Of a stretch of DNA of 36,205 nucleotides, positions 32,039 through 36,205 are shown in pieces (position 1 is the first letter of the stretch; every line of letters begins with the position of its first letter). Both the position numbers and the translations under genes were made by a program. The notes below the pieces were generated by a model, which worked only from the letters and a program-made list of their open reading frames with translations, made no database searches and was not told the DNA's origin. Source of the stretch: a virus; IMG/VR virus record IMGVR_UViG_3300001533_003197, positions 1 through 36,205 of that record. One strand, 5' to 3'.

Positions 32039-32065
32039 AAACTAACGGAATACATTGTAAATATA

Positions 32066-35000
32066 ATGTCACTGCTTAGGGCCGACCGTATTGCAAATAG
32101 ATATAATAATACAGGTCCTATCATTGTAGGTCCCAGCACAGTACATGGTGATTTCACAATCACTGGGAATCTCATTGTAGCAGGAATAGCAGTCACAAAT
32201 GGTGTCACTGTTGGTGGAGCTCTGACTGCAAATACCCTCAAAGCAACGAATTTAGTTGAGTCTGTATACGGAAATATTACTGGTGTTGCAACCATCAATA
32301 CTATTCGTGGTGCAACATATTTTGGTGTTGGTAACAATATCACTGGTGTTACGACACTTATAAAAGAAGGAAGTGGTATCTTAGTTCTTTCTGGAACTCC
32401 TCAAGACGGAGGTTTCACTAATAATGTCACTCTTTCAGCAAGAAATGTAGTTGAATCTCAATTTGCAACTGAAGCTGGAGTCTCAACAAATCTTGTTGGT
32501 GGTGATGCAGGAAAGATTCCTTATCAGTCAGCAACAGACACAACAGGATTTACTGATGTAGGAAGTGCCGGACAAATTCTACAATCACAAGGAACTGCAA
32601 AACCAACATGGACAAGTCTTTCTGCATTTAATGTAGCATATGCAGATAGTGCTGGTATCAGTACAGATATTTTTGGTGGTTCTGCAGGTAGACTGGTTTA
32701 TCAAAGTGGTATCGATCAGACTTCATTTGTTCCTGTTGGTGCATCTGGAAGAGTTCTTGTTGCTCAAGGTTCATTATCACCCGCTTGGGTTGATCCAAAT
32801 GTTGGATTAAGTGTATCCTTTGCAAAATTTGCTGGTCTTTCAACAAATGTAAGTGGTGGTATTGCATCTGTCACTCAATTAAATGTTGGACCAGGTATTT
32901 CCACATTTAATGGTCCACTGTTAGCTCAAGGAAATATTAATGTTACAGGTGTTACAACAACTGTTGATTTAAGAGTATCCTCTGCAGCAACAATTAATAA
33001 TCTTACATTACAAACTGGACCAGGTGTTGCAGTCACTGCAATTCTTGATGAAGATACCTTTGTCTCTGATCGAGATGATGCTCTTGCAACTCAACAATCA
33101 ATCAAAGCATATGTTGACAGTCAGGTCACTGCTCAAGATCTTGATGTAAGTACAGATGATGGAACAATTGCGATTGATCTTGATAGTGAAGTTCTTGGAA
33201 TCAATGGTGCTTCAAATGAAATTTATATTACTGCAACTGGAAATGATGTTACTGTTGGTCTGAACACAGATGTCATAATTTCAAATGATCTAACTGTTAC
33301 TGGTAATGCTGGAATTGGAAGTCTGAGTGTATCAGGTATTTCAACATTCACAAATGGTCCCGTATTCATTGGAACCGATACTTCAAATGGTAACCAACTT
33401 CTTCAAATTGATGGTAGTGGATATGTCAGTGGAAATCTTGGTATTGGAGAAACACAACCTACTGGAATTGCAACAGAAACTAACACTTCGATTTTAAATG
33501 TAGGTGTTGTTACTGCAAATTTCTTTTATGGTGATGGTGGTAATCTTACAAATGTAGAAGGATATCCTGATGTAGAAAATATTCTATATGTTTCTAAGAG
33601 CGGAAATGATTTGAATTCTGGTACAAGACTTTCAACTGCAAAACGAACTGTTGGAGCTGCACTTACTTTAGCAAAAGATGGGACAGTTATCAAAATTAGT
33701 GCAGGTACATATGAAGAGAACAATCCCCTCAAAGTACCAGCTCAAGTATCTTTGATTGGTGATAGTTTAAGAGATACTACTATTATTCCACTCAATGTAG
33801 ATCAAGATTTATTTCATGTTAAAGGTGGAGATTATATCTCTGATATGTCATTTGTAGGAACAATGAATAGTGACAAGGCTGTTATTGCCTTTGATCCAGA
33901 TTCACCAGATTATATTATTCAGTCTCCATATGTTAGAAACTGTACCAACTTTATTAATGAAAGTATTGGTATGAAAATTGATGGTGCTGATGCAATTGGA
34001 AGAATCAAATCAATGGTTGTTGATTCTTATACACAATATAATCAAGGTGGTATTGGTGTTTCGATTACAAATGAAGGATATGCTCAGTTAGTTTCGATCT
34101 TTACAATTTGTAGTGAAATTGCAATTTATTGTGGAGCAGGTGGTGCATGTGATCTAACTAACTCAAACTCATCTTTTGGAGATTATGGTCTAATTGCAGA
34201 AGGTATTGGTCCAAGAAACTTTACTGGTGTTGTAACTGAAGCTGCTGAAGTAAGTTCATCCCAATTTGTATTAGATTTAACACCAACAACATTAAATGTC
34301 AGTAATGCTGATTATGATAACGTAAGTGGATTAGTAACATTTACAACAACTACAGATCATAATCTTGTTGTTGGAACAGCTATAACAATTAAGGATCTTA
34401 AATTTACTTGTGACTCATTCAATCCTGTCACATCATTTAGCATCTCAACTGCAAATTATGACAATGTAAGTGGTATTATGACTGTTCAAACGAACACAGA
34501 TCATAATTTTGTTGTTGGTCTTGCAGTTACATTCAATGGTTTAGTATTTGAATGTGATTCTGGTGGTGGTCTCTCAACAGCAATATTCCCACCAGCACCT
34601 GGCGATGGAAATGGACCAGCGAATCATGTATTTGATGTTATCACAGTTGGTACAAGTACAGAATTTAGTGTTCTTGTTGGACCATCAACAATTTCTCATG
34701 GATATGTTGAAAGTGGAAATGTTGCAATCAGTACAATATCAACATTCCCAAGTGGAACATATGGAAATATTTTTGTTGTAGAAGATGTTGTAGGACCACA
34801 ATCATTCTCTGTTTATGTCGGTGTTTCCTCTTTTGTTCACTCTTATGATAGTGGTGGTGAGATTGAAGAGTTTATTACAAGACCATATGATGGTCAGGTA
34901 ATTTATTTTGGTGACTTGTTTTATACTGTTGATAGTATTACAGTTACAAATCGTGGATCAGGATATACAAGTGGTCCTCCAACTGTCACGATTGATTCAC

Positions 35001-35575
35001 CTTCAGAAGATTGGGGAATTGCTGCTACAGCTACAGCATCTGTAGTTGGAGGAATTGTTGATGAAATTGATATTGTTTCGACTGGAAGAGGATATACTTC
35101 TACGCCACCTACAGTTACATTTAGTGCTCCTGCTGTCGGAATAAATACAGCTGAAGGAACAGCTAATCTTCTTCCCACATATTATGTAATTTCGGAATCA
35201 ACTCCTATTAGTAATGGTATTTGTACTATTACTGTTACCGAAAATGTTCCATTTGCTGTTGGAGTTGGAACAACTACACCATTCTTTAAACAAAGTAGAA
35301 TATTAGCATCCAGTCATTCATTTGAATATATTGGTTCTGGGACATCCTTAAATTCTGCTCTTCCTCAAGATGGAGGAGTTCCAATTCAAGAAAATGAAAT
35401 TGTGAATCGAAATGGTGGTTTGGTGATTTATACTTCGACAGATCAAGCAGGTAATTTCAGAATTGGTGATGGTGTCATTATTAACCAACAGACTGGAACA
35501 ATTACAGGTGATGATTATACAAGAAGTTTATTTGCAACTATGACACCATTTATCTTAGCTTTAGGAGGAGATTAA
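32066..35575 (+). CDS. large tail fibre-like protein with beta-helix domain
   Basis: A 1169-residue structural protein. Residues 1-480 contain shaft-type repeats (GGDAGKIPYQSATDTTGFTD and GGSAGRLVYQSGIDQTSFVP are two related units; further units have ISTFNGPL-type cores). About residues 505-600 hold a pectate-lyase-like beta-helix (NILYVSKSGNDLNSGTRLST, GTVIKISAGTYEENNPLKV, VSLIGDSLRDTTI). A block YAQLVSIFTICSEIAIYCGA is shared with the 1634-residue protein. Two tandem NYDNVSG...TDHN-VVG units at about 750-830 and GSGYTSGPPTVTI repeats at about 960-1015 follow, then an SFEYIG block. It is followed by two small fibre-type genes. Host recognition or polysaccharide binding is inferred from its architecture. 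Confidence 0.75.
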   Translation: MSLLRADRIANRYNNTGPIIVGPSTVHGDFTITGNLIVAGIAVTNGVTVGGALTANTLKATNLVESVYGNITGVATINTIRGATYFGVGNNITGVTTLIKEGSGILVLSGTPQDGGFTNNVTLSARNVVESQFATEAGVSTNLVGGDAGKIPYQSATDTTGFTDVGSAGQILQSQGTAKPTWTSLSAFNVAYADSAGISTDIFGGSAGRLVYQSGIDQTSFVPVGASGRVLVAQGSLSPAWVDPNVGLSVSFAKFAGLSTNVSGGIASVTQLNVGPGISTFNGPLLAQGNINVTGVTTTVDLRVSSAATINNLTLQTGPGVAVTAILDEDTFVSDRDDALATQQSIKAYVDSQVTAQDLDVSTDDGTIAIDLDSEVLGINGASNEIYITATGNDVTVGLNTDVIISNDLTVTGNAGIGSLSVSGISTFTNGPVFIGTDTSNGNQLLQIDGSGYVSGNLGIGETQPTGIATETNTSILNVGVVTANFFYGDGGNLTNVEGYPDVENILYVSKSGNDLNSGTRLSTAKRTVGAALTLAKDGTVIKISAGTYEENNPLKVPAQVSLIGDSLRDTTIIPLNVDQDLFHVKGGDYISDMSFVGTMNSDKAVIAFDPDSPDYIIQSPYVRNCTNFINESIGMKIDGADAIGRIKSMVVDSYTQYNQGGIGVSITNEGYAQLVSIFTICSEIAIYCGAGGACDLTNSNSSFGDYGLIAEGIGPRNFTGVVTEAAEVSSSQFVLDLTPTTLNVSNADYDNVSGLVTFTTTTDHNLVVGTAITIKDLKFTCDSFNPVTSFSISTANYDNVSGIMTVQTNTDHNFVVGLAVTFNGLVFECDSGGGLSTAIFPPAPGDGNGPANHVFDVITVGTSTEFSVLVGPSTISHGYVESGNVAISTISTFPSGTYGNIFVVEDVVGPQSFSVYVGVSSFVHSYDSGGEIEEFITRPYDGQVIYFGDLFYTVDSITVTNRGSGYTSGPPTVTIDSPSEDWGIAATATASVVGGIVDEIDIVSTGRGYTSTPPTVTFSAPAVGINTAEGTANLLPTYYVISESTPISNGICTITVTENVPFAVGVGTTTPFFKQSRILASSHSFEYIGSGTSLNSALPQDGGVPIQENEIVNRNGGLVIYTSTDQAGNFRIGDGVIINQQTGTITGDDYTRSLFATMTPFILALGGD

Positions 35576-35579
35576 TCAA

Positions 35580-35921
35580 ATGGCACTAGCTCTAAATGTT
35601 TTTAGAACAATTGCTCAAGTTGCACCAACTAGTGCTGTGGGGATTTATACTGCCCCAACAGGTTATACTGGAGTGGTGCTTTTAGCATCTGCTACAAATA
35701 TCGGTAGTGATACTCATACAATTTCTTTTTCTCATGAGAGAACTGTATCTGGTACAGCAGTAACTACGGAAATTTTAAAAGATTTTCCTCTTGATGGTAA
35801 TGATTCTGCTAATCTTCTTTCAGGAAAATTAGTTTTAGAAACTGGTGATGTGTTAGTACTAGAGGCTAACAATGCAACTGATATTAAATTTATTGGAAGC
35901 ATACTAGAGACACTGAACTAA
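35580..35921 (+). CDS. small structural protein
   Basis: A 113-residue protein with GGAGGAG (35563-35569) eleven bases before its ATG. It shows repeated beta strands: TAPTGYTGVVLLASATNIGS, TISFSHERTVSGTAV, ETGDVLVLEANNATDIKFIG. This looks like a compact beta-sandwich of a virion decoration or fibre-associated protein. It follows the fibre gene by four bases, so the two are in one operon. No known family is recognised with confidence. Confidence 0.7.
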   Translation: MALALNVFRTIAQVAPTSAVGIYTAPTGYTGVVLLASATNIGSDTHTISFSHERTVSGTAVTTEILKDFPLDGNDSANLLSGKLVLETGDVLVLEANNATDIKFIGSILETLN

Positions 35922-35922
35922 A

Positions 35923-36205
35923 ATGGCAAATAAGTACACCAACACAAGATATACAAGCGGAAAACAAGTTTCTGCGAAGATAGGTATAGAATCATATAGT
36001 GAAAATGATACTTCATTAGAGGTCATTGGTCGTGTTGGTGTCAATACTTCCATTGCAACACAAGAATTACATGTAGAAGGAAGTGCATATATCTCTGAAA
36101 ATCTTGGTGTTGGCACCACCAACCCAACTCAAGATTTGGATGTCGATGGTAATCTCAGAATAAGAGGAGCACTTTATGATGAATTAAATGAAAGTGGTAC
36201 TTCTG
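35923..36205 (+). CDS. 5' part of another fibre-type protein (partial)
   Basis: An ORF starting at ATG 35923 runs off the right edge, giving 94 visible residues. It has the shaft-type motif twice: LEVIGRVGVNTSIATQELHV and ISENLGVGTTNPTQDLDVDG. This pattern also occurs in the 29055 fibre gene. It starts one base after the stop of the preceding gene. The full length and C-terminal function cannot be judged. Confidence 0.75.
   Translation, partial: MANKYTNTRYTSGKQVSAKIGIESYSENDTSLEVIGRVGVNTSIATQELHVEGSAYISENLGVGTTNPTQDLDVDGNLRIRGALYDELNESGTS

Overview
This window is part of the genome of a T4-like myovirus that infects marine cyanobacteria, a cyanomyovirus (host probably Prochlorococcus or Synechococcus). 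The DNA is AT-rich and nearly all coding. Genes abut or overlap at TAATG and ATGA junctions. It carries recognisable T4 core genes (gp33, gp59, gp32, gp53, gp48, gp4, gp26, gp27, gp5) together with genes typical of marine phages (thyX, phoH). The host is inferred mainly from a DUF1825-family gene, a family known from cyanobacteria, and from small ORFs of a cyanophage type. No host genes, integrase or insertion sequences were seen.

Layout. (1) 1-900: small hypothetical ORFs separated by terminators, at least one fused to an early promoter. (2) 906-5659, + strand: a nucleotide, replication and late-transcription cluster of thyX, a small ORF, phoH, a PD-(D/E)XK exonuclease, gp33, gp59, a coiled-coil ORF, DUF1825 and gp32, with a consensus sigma70-type promoter before gp32. 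(3) A bidirectional terminator at about 5700, then a minus-strand baseplate block (5734-9667): gp53, gp48-like, two unknowns and a gp54/gp19-like tube protein. (4) 9704-23022, + strand: gp4, gp26-like, a small overlapping ORF, a tape-measure-like protein with an amidase domain, a second large protein with an RlpA-like domain, gp27, the gp5 OB-fold protein, a spike-like protein and three structural proteins. (5) 23040-24075: an island of four tiny ORFs, a tRNA-Leu(UAA), an early promoter, a possible short RNA and a terminator, set inside the late structural region. (6) 24114-36205: very large modular tail-fibre or baseplate-appendage proteins, with one minus-strand cysteine-containing ORF between them.

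How it works together. The thyX, phoH and exonuclease genes fit nucleotide supply and DNA metabolism. gp59 and gp32 are replisome parts. gp33 would help the phage late sigma factor recognise TATAAATA/CTAAATA-type late promoters, which recur upstream of structural genes on both strands. The structural genes build the baseplate hub, tail tube cap, tail lysins and the host-binding fibres.

The strongest unexpected signal is at the end of the gp26-like gene. A T_TTT_TTC heptamer lies two codons before the stop, with a Shine-Dalgarno-like GGAGGG upstream and a GATCC/GGATC hairpin downstream. A -1 shift there leads exactly into the overlapping small ORF, just before a tape-measure-like gene. This matches the G/GT tail-assembly-chaperone arrangement of other tailed phages. 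Other notable points are a promoter whose -35 box sits in a terminator loop, perfect 57-bp in-frame repeats in the tape-measure-like gene, a copper-site-less cupredoxin-like module in a fibre, and an array of nine HxH motifs at a fibre tip.
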